Below, piece by piece: positions 9,064 to 17,960 of a stretch of DNA of 64,000 nucleotides. The position numbers and the translations under genes are program-made. The notes beneath the pieces are model-generated. The model searched no databases, was not told where the DNA came from, and saw nothing but the letters and a program-made list of their open reading frames with translations. Source of the stretch: Komagataeibacter xylinus (GTDB taxonomy: Bacteria; Pseudomonadota; Alphaproteobacteria; Acetobacterales; Acetobacteraceae); assembly GCF_009834365.1 (NCBI RefSeq), contig NZ_CP041349.1:62001-126000 (forward strand), given 5' to 3'. Every line of letters begins with the position of its first letter. The first letter of the stretch is position 1.

Positions 9064-9324
9064 CTGTAGAGCATCGCCACCTCGCACAAAGTTTGTTGTC
9101 CTGTAGTGGACCCTACAGCACAGCATCGTTCCTGAAACACGTTCTATTTGGCTTTTTTGCAATCGTTCATCGGATACTGAAAACACTGGGCGGTCTGTCT
9201 GCTTGGCTCGCGCTAAGAGGACCAACCACTTCCGCCGTAGTCGAGCCGTTAGAGATGGCAAGCGAGAACATCTGGTAGTGGACATGGAAAATATCCGTCT
9301 CGATCGCCAATGCCTGTAATTTCG

Positions 9325-10551
9325 TTACACAGACGCGTAGTCTGACAGCCGTAACGAATTATGCACTCTCGCCTTGGTGTTATCGAACATGCCAGCCGTG
9401 CCGTTTCGTATGATTTCGGCAAGGATGTGGTCGCGTGTCTCGATATCCTTTTGCGTCCTTGGCAGGAAGAAGGCCCCGTTGTCATCGGTTGCCAGTGCCT
9501 GGTTTGCCTCGACAAAGGGGCGTGCGATGCGCTCATAGGCCGCAAACGCGTCTTGCGGGTCGTCACGGGTCGCCAGTTCGCCTGCCAGCACATAGGCGCC
9601 AACCAGTGCCAGGCTGGTGCCTTGTCCAGAGCGGAAAGACGGCGCGAATGCGGCATCGCCCACCAGTGCCACGCGCCCTTTCGACCAGTGCGGCATGCGG
9701 ATCTGGCTGACGGAATCGAAATACAGATCATCGGCCTGCGCCATCGCGTCGAGCAGACGCGGAACCTCCCAGCCCATGCCGGCGAAGGCGGCCCTCATAC
9801 GCCGGATCTGCTCCTCTGCGTCACGGCTGGTGGAAACCGGTGCTTCGTCCGTTGCAAAAGCAAGAAAGCCGAAGACCCTCGGACTGTCCTGAACCGCCCA
9901 TATGGCGGCCGTGCGTCCCGGCTCGGCATGAACGACCCCGCCATGCGACAGGCCTTTGTCATTTGGCATGGAAAAAAGATTGAAGCAGAAACCGAGGGAA
10001 TGGTTGAACGGCGCCTCGGGACCGAAGACCAGCCGGCGGGTGCGTGAGTGCAGACCGTCCGCGCCGATGACGATATCGTATCGTGCCTGCCGACCGCTGG
10101 CGAACCCGATATCGACGCCTTTACCGTCATCACGAAGTGTGTCGATTGAATCGTTGAAACAGTAATCGATGTTGCCGTTACGTGTCGCGTCATGGAGCAG
10201 CGTCGTCAGCGTGCCGCGCGGCAGTTCGACATCGCGTTCGGTGTCGCTGCAGATCGCCTCGTAGATCGGCACGCTGCCAATGACCATGCTGGCTCTGTCC
10301 ACGAAAGTCATCGCGCGAGAGGCGATATGGGCCGCGCGGATCTGGGGCAGCAGGCCCATACGCTCGACCACGTCGATCGCCGTGCCACGCACGTCGATCG
10401 GATAGCCGCCGGTCCGGATCGTCGGTGCCCGCTCGACCACCGTCACGTCGAAGCCATAATGGTCAAGCCAGAAGGCGAGCGCCGGACCCGCAATGCTGGC
10501 GCCGGAGATGAGGACGGAGCGGCGCTGTGCTGGAACCATTGGTGTAATCAT
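9325..10551 (-). CDS. FAD-dependent monooxygenase
   Basis: A 408-residue class A flavoprotein monooxygenase. The FAD dinucleotide fold appears as VLISGASIAGPALAF, with the first Gly of the usual GxGxxG replaced in part by SGAS. IGADGLHS is the DG motif and VALVGDAAFAPS the GD motif that contacts the flavin ribityl chain. Relatives (TetX and antibiotic or aromatic hydroxylases) use NAD(P)H and O2. It is divergent from a TetR-family gene at 10641 across 89 bases, so induction by its substrate via that repressor is likely. It appears intact. Confidence 0.87.
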   Translation of the reverse strand: MITPMVPAQRRSVLISGASIAGPALAFWLDHYGFDVTVVERAPTIRTGGYPIDVRGTAIDVVERMGLLPQIRAAHIASRAMTFVDRASMVIGSVPIYEAICSDTERDVELPRGTLTTLLHDATRNGNIDYCFNDSIDTLRDDGKGVDIGFASGRQARYDIVIGADGLHSRTRRLVFGPEAPFNHSLGFCFNLFSMPNDKGLSHGGVVHAEPGRTAAIWAVQDSPRVFGFLAFATDEAPVSTSRDAEEQIRRMRAAFAGMGWEVPRLLDAMAQADDLYFDSVSQIRMPHWSKGRVALVGDAAFAPSFRSGQGTSLALVGAYVLAGELATRDDPQDAFAAYERIARPFVEANQALATDDNGAFFLPRTQKDIETRDHILAEIIRNGTAGMFDNTKARVHNSLRLSDYASV

Positions 10552-10640
10552 GATATTTACTCGGAATAAGCTTCTCTGAGCATCTTATAGGGCGCATAAT
10601 GAAAGGCAATAAGATTCCTTATGCATCTTAATGGAGAGTC

Positions 10641-11240
10641 ATGAGAGTTCAAAGACAGACACGAAGACGCGGTGCAGCGCTGGAAGAGGCGATTCTGGAA
10701 GCGACCTGGGCGGAACTGACAGAACATGGTTACGCGGGCCTGACGATGGAAAACGTCGCGCGTCGTGCGGAAACCAGCCGCCCGGTGCTGCATCGGCGCT
10801 GGCCCAGCCGCACGGCACTCGCGACGGCGGCGCTCGCGCAGCAATTCGCGCGGGCGAATATCGTCATTTCAGATATGGGCAGCCTGCGCGAAGAACTCTG
10901 TCATCTTCTCCGCTGCATGTCGGATCGCGCCGGATCCCGGGACCTGCAACTGTTCTTCGACATGCAGAAGGATCTCGTGGCCGAACGGTCCAGTTTTGCC
11001 GAAATACGGGCACGTATTGTAGACGGCAGCCAGTTCCATGCCGTCATCGGACGTGCAATCGAACGGGGTGAAATCGATCCAACCCGTCTCACGCCACGGA
11101 TTACATCACTTCCATTGGATCTTGCCCGGCATGAGATGATGATGACATTTCAGCCCTTGTCTGATGACGCCATCCGCGAGATTGTCGACGATATCTTCCT
11201 GCCACTGGTTCGACGGGATGAGCCTTCTTCTCAGATGTGA
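10641..11240 (+). CDS. TetR/AcrR-family transcriptional regulator
   Basis: A 199-residue TetR-type protein. The N-terminal helix-turn-helix reads LTMENVARRAETSRPVLHRRW, preceded by the EEAILEATWAEL helix usual for the family. The C-terminal ligand-binding domain is of the TetR_C type. It is transcribed divergently from the FAD monooxygenase at 9325-10551, its likely target. An IS5-family element begins 73 bases after the stop. Confidence 0.86.
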   Translation: MRVQRQTRRRGAALEEAILEATWAELTEHGYAGLTMENVARRAETSRPVLHRRWPSRTALATAALAQQFARANIVISDMGSLREELCHLLRCMSDRAGSRDLQLFFDMQKDLVAERSSFAEIRARIVDGSQFHAVIGRAIERGEIDPTRLTPRITSLPLDLARHEMMMTFQPLSDDAIREIVDDIFLPLVRRDEPSSQM

Positions 11241-11312
11241 CGTGTCATCACGCGTTGGCGGCTCCATCCCCCTTGAGGGTGGGCATCGGGACGGTCCTAG
11301 CGACAGTCAGTA

Positions 11313-12167
11313 GGGCGTGTCGTCAGTTAATTCCGATGATGGCGGAGACGAGTTGCACTGCTGCGAAGAATGTTGACTTCAGCTTGTCGTAGCGTGTTGC
11401 AATGCCCCTGAACTGCTTCAGCCTGGCGAAGAAACGCTCAATGATGTTTCTGTTTTTGTAGAACTGGAAGCTGATTTTCCGTGGATGGCGTCGGTTTTTC
11501 CTTGAAGGGATAACCGGTGTGATCTTTCGCGCTTCAAGCGTTTCAATGAGCAGATTGGCGTCATAAGCCTTGTCGGCGATAAACGTTGCAGGGTCGACTT
11601 CATCCAGCAGGGGACCTGCTTCCGTGATGTCCGCTTTCTGCCCGGGCGTCAGGGACAGGGCGACCGCCTTTCCTGCGGCATCGACAATGGCGTGGATTTT
11701 CGAAGTCAGTCCGCCACGGGACCGCCCGCTGGCCTGATCCGCGCCCCTTTTTTACGGGCACCCGCACTGTGCTGGTGAGCCCGGACAATCGTGCTGTCGA
11801 TCATCATGTATTCGTTGTCACGATCGGCGGCCAGATGCCGGAAAATTCGTTCGATCACGCCGCCTTCGCACCAGCGGCGCAGACGTCTGTGAACATTCTT
11901 CCAATCCCCGAACCGCGCTGGCAGGTCACGCCAGGGAATGCCGGCACGGTAACGATACAGAACTGCTTCCACAAACAGACGGTTATCGGCAGCCGTTCCG
12001 CCGACATGGCCTTCACGACCCGGGAGAAGATCTTTTATCCGTTCCCACTGGCTGTCACTCAGGCCATATCGTCGCATTCATTCTCTCCCTGAAAACAGAG
12101 AGAAAACATCGCAGATCAAGCGGGAGTACAAGCCTCATAGCGGCAGATGCTAACTGACGACACGCCC
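11313..12167 (-). mobile_element. IS5-family insertion sequence (IS427-like), 855 bp
   Basis: Terminal inverted repeats GGGCGTGTCGTCAGTTA (11313) and its complement (ending 12167) bound an element with a two-frame transposase. The flanks show a TA on each side, the duplication usual for the IS427 group. A related element lies at 63266-64000 and a decayed relative at 13200-13495. Its right end abuts an IS481 element. Confidence 0.85.
11327..12077 (-). CDS. IS5-family transposase, two frames joined by frameshift
   Basis: The first frame starts at 12077 (MRRYGLSDSQWERIKDLL) and holds the N-terminal domain and the first catalytic Asp in YMMIDSTIVRAH. The second frame, running to the TAA at 11327, holds the rest (FIADKAYDANLLIE with the second Asp, and the NRNIIERFFARLKQFRGIAT Glu motif). 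The frames meet near 11750 at an A6-G run, a typical slippery site for programmed -1 frameshifting in IS427-type elements. The transposase is therefore probably functional. Confidence 0.8.
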
Positions 12168-12171
12168 TAGG

Positions 12172-13182
12172 TGTTTAGTCCCAGGGTTTGATGGTGTGGT
12201 ATTTTCACGTGAGTGGAAGGAAGCATTATGGGACAGATACGTCATGGCAGCGCCACGACCACGCACGCGGTGCGAGCAGCAATACAGCGATCGCAGGCTT
12301 CGCTCTCGGCGCTGAGCGAGAAGTTTGGGATCAATCCAAAAACGGTGGCGAAATGGCGGAATCGTCCGACTGTCGAGGATCAGAAGACCGGTCCCCAAAA
12401 GCCGCGCTCAACGGTTCTGTCCGAGACGGACGAAGCGATGGTCGTAGCTTTCCGGCGACATACCTTACTGCCGCTGGACGATTGTCTTTATGCGTTGCAG
12501 GCCACCATCCCGCATCTGACACGCTCAGCCCTGCATCGCTGTCTTCAGCGTCATGGGATGTCACGCCTGCCTGACATTGAAGGGGACAAACCGAAGCGTC
12601 AGCGCTTCAGACGCTACCCGATCGGGTTCTTCCACCTCGACATCGCCGAGGTCCAGACCGCTGAAGGCAAGCTGCATCTTTTCGTCGCCATAGACCGGAC
12701 AAGCAAGTTCGCGGTGGTGCAACTCGCGGACAAGGCCAACAGAAGAACCGCCTGGGAGTTTCTCGAACATCTTCTGCGTGTCGTGCCCTACCGGATTCAT
12801 ACCATCCTGACCGACAATGGCATCCAGTTCGCCGAGCAGCCCCGTAACCGCGGTATGGCATGGTCACGTTCCATGCGTTTCGACATGATCTGCGAGGCCA
12901 ACGGGATCGAGCATCGCCTGACAAAGCCCAATCACCCCTGGACCAATGGCCAGGTCGAGCGGATGAACCGCACGATCAAGGAAGCAACCGTCAAACGCTT
13001 TCATTATGACAGCCATGAGCAGTTGAGGTCTCACCTCAATGATTTCATAGCCGCCTATAATTTTGGACGAAGGCTCAAGACCCTCAAAGGTCTCACGCCC
13101 TGTGAATACATCTGCAAGATCTGGACTTCAGACCCGGAAAGATTCATCATCAATCCAACCCATCAAACCCTGGGACTAAACA
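12172..13182 (+). mobile_element. IS481-family insertion sequence, copy A
   Basis: Perfect 23-base inverted repeats begin TGTTTAGTCCCAGGGTTTGA and end with the complement. The target duplication is CCTAGG (12166-12171 and 13183-13188), matching the NCTAGN preference known for IS481. It is apparently identical to copy B at 51290-52300. Partial copies lie at 55669-56073 and 21347-21433. Confidence 0.9.
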
Positions 13183-13187
13183 CCTAG
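12228..13187 (+). CDS. IS481-family transposase
   Basis: A transposase of about 319 residues with an N-terminal helix-turn-helix (LSALSEKFGINPKTVAKWRN) and a DDE integrase core: Asp in FHLDIAEV, Asp in ILTDNG, Glu in QVERMNRTIKE. I use ATG 12228, which has GGAAGGA upstream. The reading frame leaves the element without meeting a stop: codons AAC-ACC-TAG place the TAG inside the target-site duplication. Copy B does the same (AAC-ACT-TAG). Confidence 0.88.
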   Translation: MGQIRHGSATTTHAVRAAIQRSQASLSALSEKFGINPKTVAKWRNRPTVEDQKTGPQKPRSTVLSETDEAMVVAFRRHTLLPLDDCLYALQATIPHLTRSALHRCLQRHGMSRLPDIEGDKPKRQRFRRYPIGFFHLDIAEVQTAEGKLHLFVAIDRTSKFAVVQLADKANRRTAWEFLEHLLRVVPYRIHTILTDNGIQFAEQPRNRGMAWSRSMRFDMICEANGIEHRLTKPNHPWTNGQVERMNRTIKEATVKRFHYDSHEQLRSHLNDFIAAYNFGRRLKTLKGLTPCEYICKIWTSDPERFIINPTHQTLGLNT

Positions 13188-13199
13188 GAATGAATATGC

Positions 13200-13495
13200 T
13201 ACGGCGTGCCGTCAGTTAAGCCCTGAGAGCTTGAAGTGAGGGTTGTACGTTCTGTCGCTCTGTGCTGGCTGTTTTTCCGGCTTTGGAGGAGAACAACAGT
13301 TGCGGCGCTATGGCTTACGTGACGACCAGTGAGAGCGGATAAAAGACCTTCTTCCTGGCCGTTTCGGGGACTGGAAAAACGTGCACCAGCGACTGCGCCG
13401 CTGGTGTGATCGAAAGGATATTTCACCATCTCGCCGCGGATCATGACAATGAATACATGATGATCGACAGCACTATTGTCCGGGCGCTGGTCGTG
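13200..13495 (+). pseudogene. Decayed IS5-family element
   Basis: It begins with a degenerate terminal repeat (GGCGTGCCGTCAGTTAAG) and carries scrambled pieces of an IS5 transposase N-terminus (GACTGGAAAAACGTGCACC, then ATGATGATCGACAGCACTAT for the MMIDSTI motif). Deletions and frameshifts make it non-functional. It is closest to the elements at 11313 and 63266. Confidence 0.7.
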
Positions 13496-13537
13496 CCTGC
13501 ATAAGGGCGTTCTACGACCGTTACCTGGGCACAAAAA

Positions 13538-14038
13538 TCATTCCCAGGATCTTTTGAGGATCGAGCCCATTCCGCAACGCGATATCGCGCACCGACTGCG
13601 TCGCTGTCGCGCCAATCCCCGTTGTCGCAGTATCGCCACCAGCGTATCCGGCGGCTCCCGCTTCAGGGCTGCAAGCGAGTCGAGTGGGGCGTCAGCAAGC
13701 GTGGCAATAACTGGCTTCATGAGACCCGGTTTCGTCACCAGTCCCCACGACCACATCGACAGACCGAAAAACAACAGGAAAGTCGCCGCACTGGCCGCCC
13801 CGATGCCGGATTTGAGATGGTTTTTGAAAGGGCGAACATTGGCGGCGATATGTCCGCCCGCAGCAACAAGAAATATCCATGAACACCAGCGATGCACGAC
13901 GGCCAGAAGACCGCTGCCGAACCAGAAGAACATGAGGGAGCCGGTTCCCGCCATGAGGAAAAAGCTTCCCATAGTCAAAGGGGTCGCCCAGCCCCGCAGG
14001 GTAAGGGGTTTTCGCGCCATGTCAGTGGTGTTTTGCAT
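13538..14038 (-). CDS. Small membrane protein, DUF4405-like
   Basis: A 166-residue membrane protein with three or four hydrophobic stretches (TMGSFFLMAGTGSLMFFW, WIFLVAAGGHIAA, ATFLLFFGLSMWSW). His residues near HRWCSW and GGHIAANVRPF fit DUF4405/cytochrome b561-like proteins that hold haem between helices. The C-terminal ~35 residues are basic and may be altered by the neighbouring IS relic. The start overlaps the end of the monooxygenase remnant at 14022, so the two may have formed one operon behind the MarR-controlled promoter. The family assignment is tentative. Confidence 0.6.
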   Translation of the reverse strand: MQNTTDMARKPLTLRGWATPLTMGSFFLMAGTGSLMFFWFGSGLLAVVHRWCSWIFLVAAGGHIAANVRPFKNHLKSGIGAASAATFLLFFGLSMWSWGLVTKPGLMKPVIATLADAPLDSLAALKREPPDTLVAILRQRGLARQRRSRCAISRCGMGSILKRSWE

Positions 14039-14402
14039 AAAGAACCTGCGCGAGACACGCCTCCAGTTCAGCGCTCGCTTCGGTCAGAACGGTCATGCCG
14101 ATATATCCGTCTGGCCGAACTAAAACCCAGTTTCCGGGTTGCAGTCCATAAGCGTCCTGAAAATGTCTCCAATCGTCATGGAGATCCCCTTTTGTTCCGA
14201 TGATCCTCTCCGCCACGCCCATATCTTCAAAAAAATCGAGCGTGCGGGCTAGAATGCCTCTGCCACGTGAACCGATGAACGGACCATCCATTTTGTCGAT
14301 AAGACAAAAGGGGACCGCGTGGCGGGTCGGTTCAATCGCTAAAGTGAGACCGGCTGGCCCAGCGCCCGCAATCAGGACGTCCGTATCAAAATGATCTGGC
14401 AT
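14022..14402 (-). pseudogene. FAD-dependent monooxygenase remnant with large internal deletion
   Basis: The start at 14402 has a GAGGG ribosome site. The first ~80 residues are the FAD-binding N-terminus of a PheA/TfdB-type monooxygenase (DVLIAGAGPAGLTLAIE, GRGILARTLDFFEDMG). At about DWRHFQDAYG the sequence jumps in frame to the far C-terminal segment (GLQPGNWVLVRPDGYIGMTV), which normally lies some 400 residues later. The catalytic middle is missing although the frame is open. It is divergent from a MarR gene, its former regulator. Confidence 0.75.
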
Positions 14403-14463
14403 GACACCCTCATTGTGTGTATAATTCACATATACGAACCTTGGATGTGTCGTCAACAGAAAT

Positions 14464-14952
14464 ATGCAAAATACACACATTGAGCCGAGATTTCGCACTC
14501 TTCACGCTGCACTCCTTGATATTCTTGCGATCATGAATCAACCGCAGCGGGACGAGACGATGATCAGAGAGGCCGGGATAAAGCTGGATCGGGCCCTATT
14601 TCCGCCACTGGTTCTGATCGAGCGCCTGGGGCCGATCGGCGTCGTGGACTTGGCTGACCGGATGGGTCGTGACTACACGACCGTCAGTCGGCAGGTGGCC
14701 AAGCTTGATGATCTCGGACTCGTCGAACGTCGCCCTGGCGCCAGAGACCGGCGGGTACGGGAGGCGGTCATCGCGCCCAGAGGCAAGGCGATGACGGACA
14801 GGGTCGACGCCGCCCGCGCGCGTATTGCCCGGAAAATCTTCCAGTCATGGACGAAACGGGACATTGACGATCTTGCGCGGCTTCTGCCCGCGTTCGCCGA
14901 GGCCCTCGGAGCCGTCACGTCGATCGATCCGGAAGAGGGACGTTCAGTTTGA
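14464..14952 (+). CDS. MarR-family transcriptional regulator
   Basis: A 162-residue MarR protein with the winged helix-turn-helix (GVVDLADRMGRDYTTVSRQVAKLDDLG) followed by the beta-wing RRPGARDRRVREA, the hallmark of the family. It is divergent from the monooxygenase remnant at 14402. The 61-base gap holds AT-rich, partly dyadic sequence (GTGTATAATTCACATATAC) that could be its operator. MarR proteins commonly repress such oxygenases and are released by phenolic ligands. Here the regulator has outlived its target enzyme. Confidence 0.85.
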   Translation: MQNTHIEPRFRTLHAALLDILAIMNQPQRDETMIREAGIKLDRALFPPLVLIERLGPIGVVDLADRMGRDYTTVSRQVAKLDDLGLVERRPGARDRRVREAVIAPRGKAMTDRVDAARARIARKIFQSWTKRDIDDLARLLPAFAEALGAVTSIDPEEGRSV

Positions 14953-14998
14953 TCGTCGATGTGATCGGCGGACGTTCCGGCTTTTCATCGGCATTTGG

Positions 14999-15799
14999 TC
15001 ACGCGTCCGAACGGCACAACTTCGCGTAGGCGCTCGGGGGATAGCCTGTGATCTTTCGAAAGGTTGCATTAAAGGCCCCCAGACTTTCGTAACCGACGCC
15101 CAGCGCGGCGCCCGTGACAGTCGCGCCGGACGCCAACCGCTCCTGTGCGTTCAATATGCGCAGGCGCTGACGCCACGCTGAAAACGGCATTCCGGTTTCC
15201 ACTCTGAAATGCCGGACGAAGGAACGCACCGACATGGACGCTTCGTCAGCCCAATCTTGCTGTTCGCGTCCATCGGCCGGGTTTTCGTTGAGTGCATCAG
15301 CGACGCGGCGCAAACGGGCATCTTGAGGCAAGGGCAGGGAAACCGACGCTTGGGGCAAGGAAAGAAACTCGTCCCAGAAGGTCTCGGCCAGACGCGCGAG
15401 AACGTCGTTCCAGACCTCACCGGAGGAGCATTGTGACAGGCGCTCCGCCTGAGCAATCAGAAGAGGCGTGCCCCGCATGAGAAAGGGATCGGCAGGTAAT
15501 ATCCGCGAACGGTTCTGATCGACGAACAGACTCCATCCCCGAATTGCTCCATGGGAGCGGGCCCTGTGCTGTAACAAGGGAGGCAGCCACAAGGCCTGTC
15601 CCGGCCCGACCAGCCAGCAGGCTTTCTCGGTTCGCATGGCCATGACACCGTGCCCGATCCCGAAAATCTGTCCGCGGGAGTGCGCGTGGAGGTCGGCGAT
15701 GCGGCGGGTTGCCTGCTGCATGCGACTACCCAACAGCCAAGGAAGGTCCGCGTCAGGACATTCCGTTGCCGAGGGAATCAGGGACGATTTGGCGCACAT
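14999..15799 (-). CDS. AraC-family transcriptional regulator
   Basis: A 266-residue regulator. An N-terminal cupin (HSRGQIFGIGHGVMAM, GQALWLPP) is followed by a C-terminal HTH_18 domain (WADEASMSVRSFVRHFRVET and VTGAALGVGYESLGAFNATF, then KITGYPPSAY). It is divergent from the hydroxyacid dehydrogenase/FMN reductase operon starting at 15916, which it probably controls. It converges on the MarR gene, leaving a 46-base gap. Confidence 0.87.
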   Translation of the reverse strand: MCAKSSLIPSATECPDADLPWLLGSRMQQATRRIADLHAHSRGQIFGIGHGVMAMRTEKACWLVGPGQALWLPPLLQHRARSHGAIRGWSLFVDQNRSRILPADPFLMRGTPLLIAQAERLSQCSSGEVWNDVLARLAETFWDEFLSLPQASVSLPLPQDARLRRVADALNENPADGREQQDWADEASMSVRSFVRHFRVETGMPFSAWRQRLRILNAQERLASGATVTGAALGVGYESLGAFNATFRKITGYPPSAYAKLCRSDA

Positions 15800-15915
15800 G
15801 AGTCCGAATGTGGCCTACTGCAGGACGCACGCCAAGATATTCATTTTTAGAATGTCCTCTGGCACGACACAGGTCCGCGCCAGGGCCCGAGATCAAAGGA
15901 AAGAGGCAGATTACT

Positions 15916-16797
15916 ATGAAGATTGGATTTATCGGGCTCGGTGCCATGGGTCATCCCATGGCGAAACATCTTCGCAATGCAGGGCACCATCTCGTCGTTT
16001 ATAATCGCACGGCGGCGAAAGCGGCCGATCTGGTGGCAATGGGGGCGGTTCTGGTGGCAACGCCTGCCGCTGTCGCACGGGAGATAGATGTCGTCTTCTC
16101 TATGATGTTCGACGATGCGACCACTCAGGAAATAACGTTCGGCGAAGACGGTATTGCCACTGGATTGTCCTCGAAAGCTATGCATGTTTGCTGTAGTACG
16201 GTCTCGCTTGCTCAGGCACGCCGTCTGCGCGATGGCCATAGGGAGCGCGGACAAACTTATGTCAGTGCCAATGTTCTCGGTAGGCCGCCTGCGGCGGAAG
16301 CAGGAGAGCTATATGTCATGGCGGCTGGAGCCGGCGATGCGCTGGACAGATTGGAGCCTGTACTCAAATGTTTCGGCCCGCATATCTTCATGTTGGGTGA
16401 TGATCCCATCCAAGCCAATCTCGCCAAGCTATCGCTGAACTTCATGATCTACGCGACCATAGAGCAAATGGCGGAAGTGTTCGCGCTCAACGAGAAGGCG
16501 GGTACTGATCCGCGCAGAATCTTCGAGGTCATGACGGGCAGTTTCTACAATGCCCCCGTTCACAGGAACTACGGCAAGCTTATGGTCGAGCACGACTATG
16601 ATTATCCCGGTGCACCGGTGACGCTCGGCCTGAAAGACGTCAAGATGTTCATGGATGCCGGCGGTGATTATGGCGTTCCGTTGCCCTATGCTTCGGTCGT
16701 TCGCGATCGCCTGCTAAGTGCCATCAGCGCAGGCGATGCCGACCGTGATTTCGTGGTTCTGATGGAACGCGCCCGGCATGAGAGCGGTCTGAAATAG
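15916..16797 (+). CDS. NAD(P)-dependent beta-hydroxyacid dehydrogenase (3-hydroxyisobutyrate dehydrogenase family)
   Basis: A 293-residue enzyme with the N-terminal Rossmann motif IGFIGLGAMGHPMAKHL, followed by VVYNRT, whose Arg suggests NADP(H) preference. The helical C-terminal domain contains NLAKLSLNF with the catalytic Lys of the family and GLKDVKMFMDAG. I chose ATG 15916 because 36 upstream codons are unrelated to the family. The usual substrate-binding DAPVSGG segment reads NVLGRPPAA, as in the GLYR-like/imine-reductase side of the family, so the substrate may be an aldehyde or imine. Co-transcribed with the FMN reductase 36 bases downstream. Confidence 0.85.
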   Translation: MKIGFIGLGAMGHPMAKHLRNAGHHLVVYNRTAAKAADLVAMGAVLVATPAAVAREIDVVFSMMFDDATTQEITFGEDGIATGLSSKAMHVCCSTVSLAQARRLRDGHRERGQTYVSANVLGRPPAAEAGELYVMAAGAGDALDRLEPVLKCFGPHIFMLGDDPIQANLAKLSLNFMIYATIEQMAEVFALNEKAGTDPRRIFEVMTGSFYNAPVHRNYGKLMVEHDYDYPGAPVTLGLKDVKMFMDAGGDYGVPLPYASVVRDRLLSAISAGDADRDFVVLMERARHESGLK

Positions 16798-16832
16798 GTT
16801 ATCCTTTGGCTTCAGGGAAAGAATCCGAAAAC

Positions 16833-17402
16833 ATGGCAGATGAATTGAAACACCGTATTCTGGTGATCATGGGGAGTGTGCGGGCGGGGCGTCATTGTCC
16901 CGTCATCGCGCAATGGGTGGCTGCAATCGGACAGGCAACGACGGATCTGCGCATCGATGTCGTGGACCTTATGGACTGGCCTCTGCCCATGGACGACGAA
17001 CCTGGTCTTCCGGCCCACGGCGTTTATGAACATCGGCATTCGCGCGCATGGAGCGAAACGGTGGCGCAGGCCGATGGTTTCGTTTTCGTGTCGCCGCAAT
17101 ACAACTGGGGCTATCCGGCCGCGCTGAAGAACGCCATCGACCATTGCTATCTAGAGTGGAAGGGAAAACCGCTGCTGATTGTCACCTACGGCGGTCACGG
17201 CGGCGATAAGTGCGCGGCACAGCTTCGTCAGGTCGCGGATGGATTGAAGATGCGCCCCGTCTCCCCCATGCCTGCTCTCACGCTGTCGCATGACATTATC
17301 CAGTCGGACGCTCCTGTCGACGACATGACCCTTCAACCTGGCCGGGCTTCGGTTGAGGAAGGGTGGCGCGCCTTGGTGGAAACTCTGACAGACGGACAAT
17401 GA
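16833..17402 (+). CDS. NADPH-dependent FMN reductase
   Basis: A 189-residue flavodoxin-fold reductase. GSVRAGRHCP is the phosphate-binding loop for FMN, and SPQYNWGYPAALKNAIDH is the signature of the NADPH-dependent FMN reductase/azoreductase family. The start at 16833 (MADELKHR) is preferred to 16806. It follows the hydroxyacid dehydrogenase gene in one operon opposite an AraC regulator, consistent with a quinone or electrophile reduction role. It appears intact. Confidence 0.86.
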   Translation: MADELKHRILVIMGSVRAGRHCPVIAQWVAAIGQATTDLRIDVVDLMDWPLPMDDEPGLPAHGVYEHRHSRAWSETVAQADGFVFVSPQYNWGYPAALKNAIDHCYLEWKGKPLLIVTYGGHGGDKCAAQLRQVADGLKMRPVSPMPALTLSHDIIQSDAPVDDMTLQPGRASVEEGWRALVETLTDGQ

Positions 17403-17960
17403 AAGATGGCATGTGTCGATAATGAAAGCTGCTGTCAGAGGGTCGTTCGATGTGTCGTCCGTGTATCGATCCTGGCCGGAGGCCTTTGCTGGCGACGGTG
17501 TGGAAGTGGTAGAGGGGCTTGCTGTCGGAAATCAGCCATGCGACCAAAGGCCTCGCGGTCGGCGGGCTGGCATTTCTCCGGTCCATGGGGATTGTCATGC
17601 CTTTTCATCCCGGGACGTCTGAAAACTGACGGCGCATTGGTTCGATGCTGCTCCCGCCGCCCCATCGGTCGCTAAAACCATGCTTGTTGATTTTCACTGA
17701 GAATTGGACTCCTCCGCAAAGTGTGTGGTGCGAGGACTTGTACTGCGGAAAAGAAGCCGAGAAATCCTGAAGGGTTTGTAACGTTCGAGGATTTTTCTGT
17801 TGTGTCATGCTTCTGATGCCTTGATCTTCCTCCCTCTATTATTGTGAGGCGGGTAATCCCGAGCGGCAACACGGTGCAGTTTGAAGCGAGTTTGCGTGAT
17901 CGCAGCGCTATCTCCCCAACTGTCATGCCCGGACGCAGCGGATCAGACAGGCCGTATAGT
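17403..17960. other. Gene-poor stretch with an IS21-like remnant
   Basis: I cannot support a gene here. At about 17686-17710 is the second copy of the IS21-like end noted near 966. A short open stretch ending at 17629 (...LAVGGLAFLRSMG...) looks protein-like but begins after a stop codon and has no start. It may be the tail of a lost gene. Confidence 0.4.
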
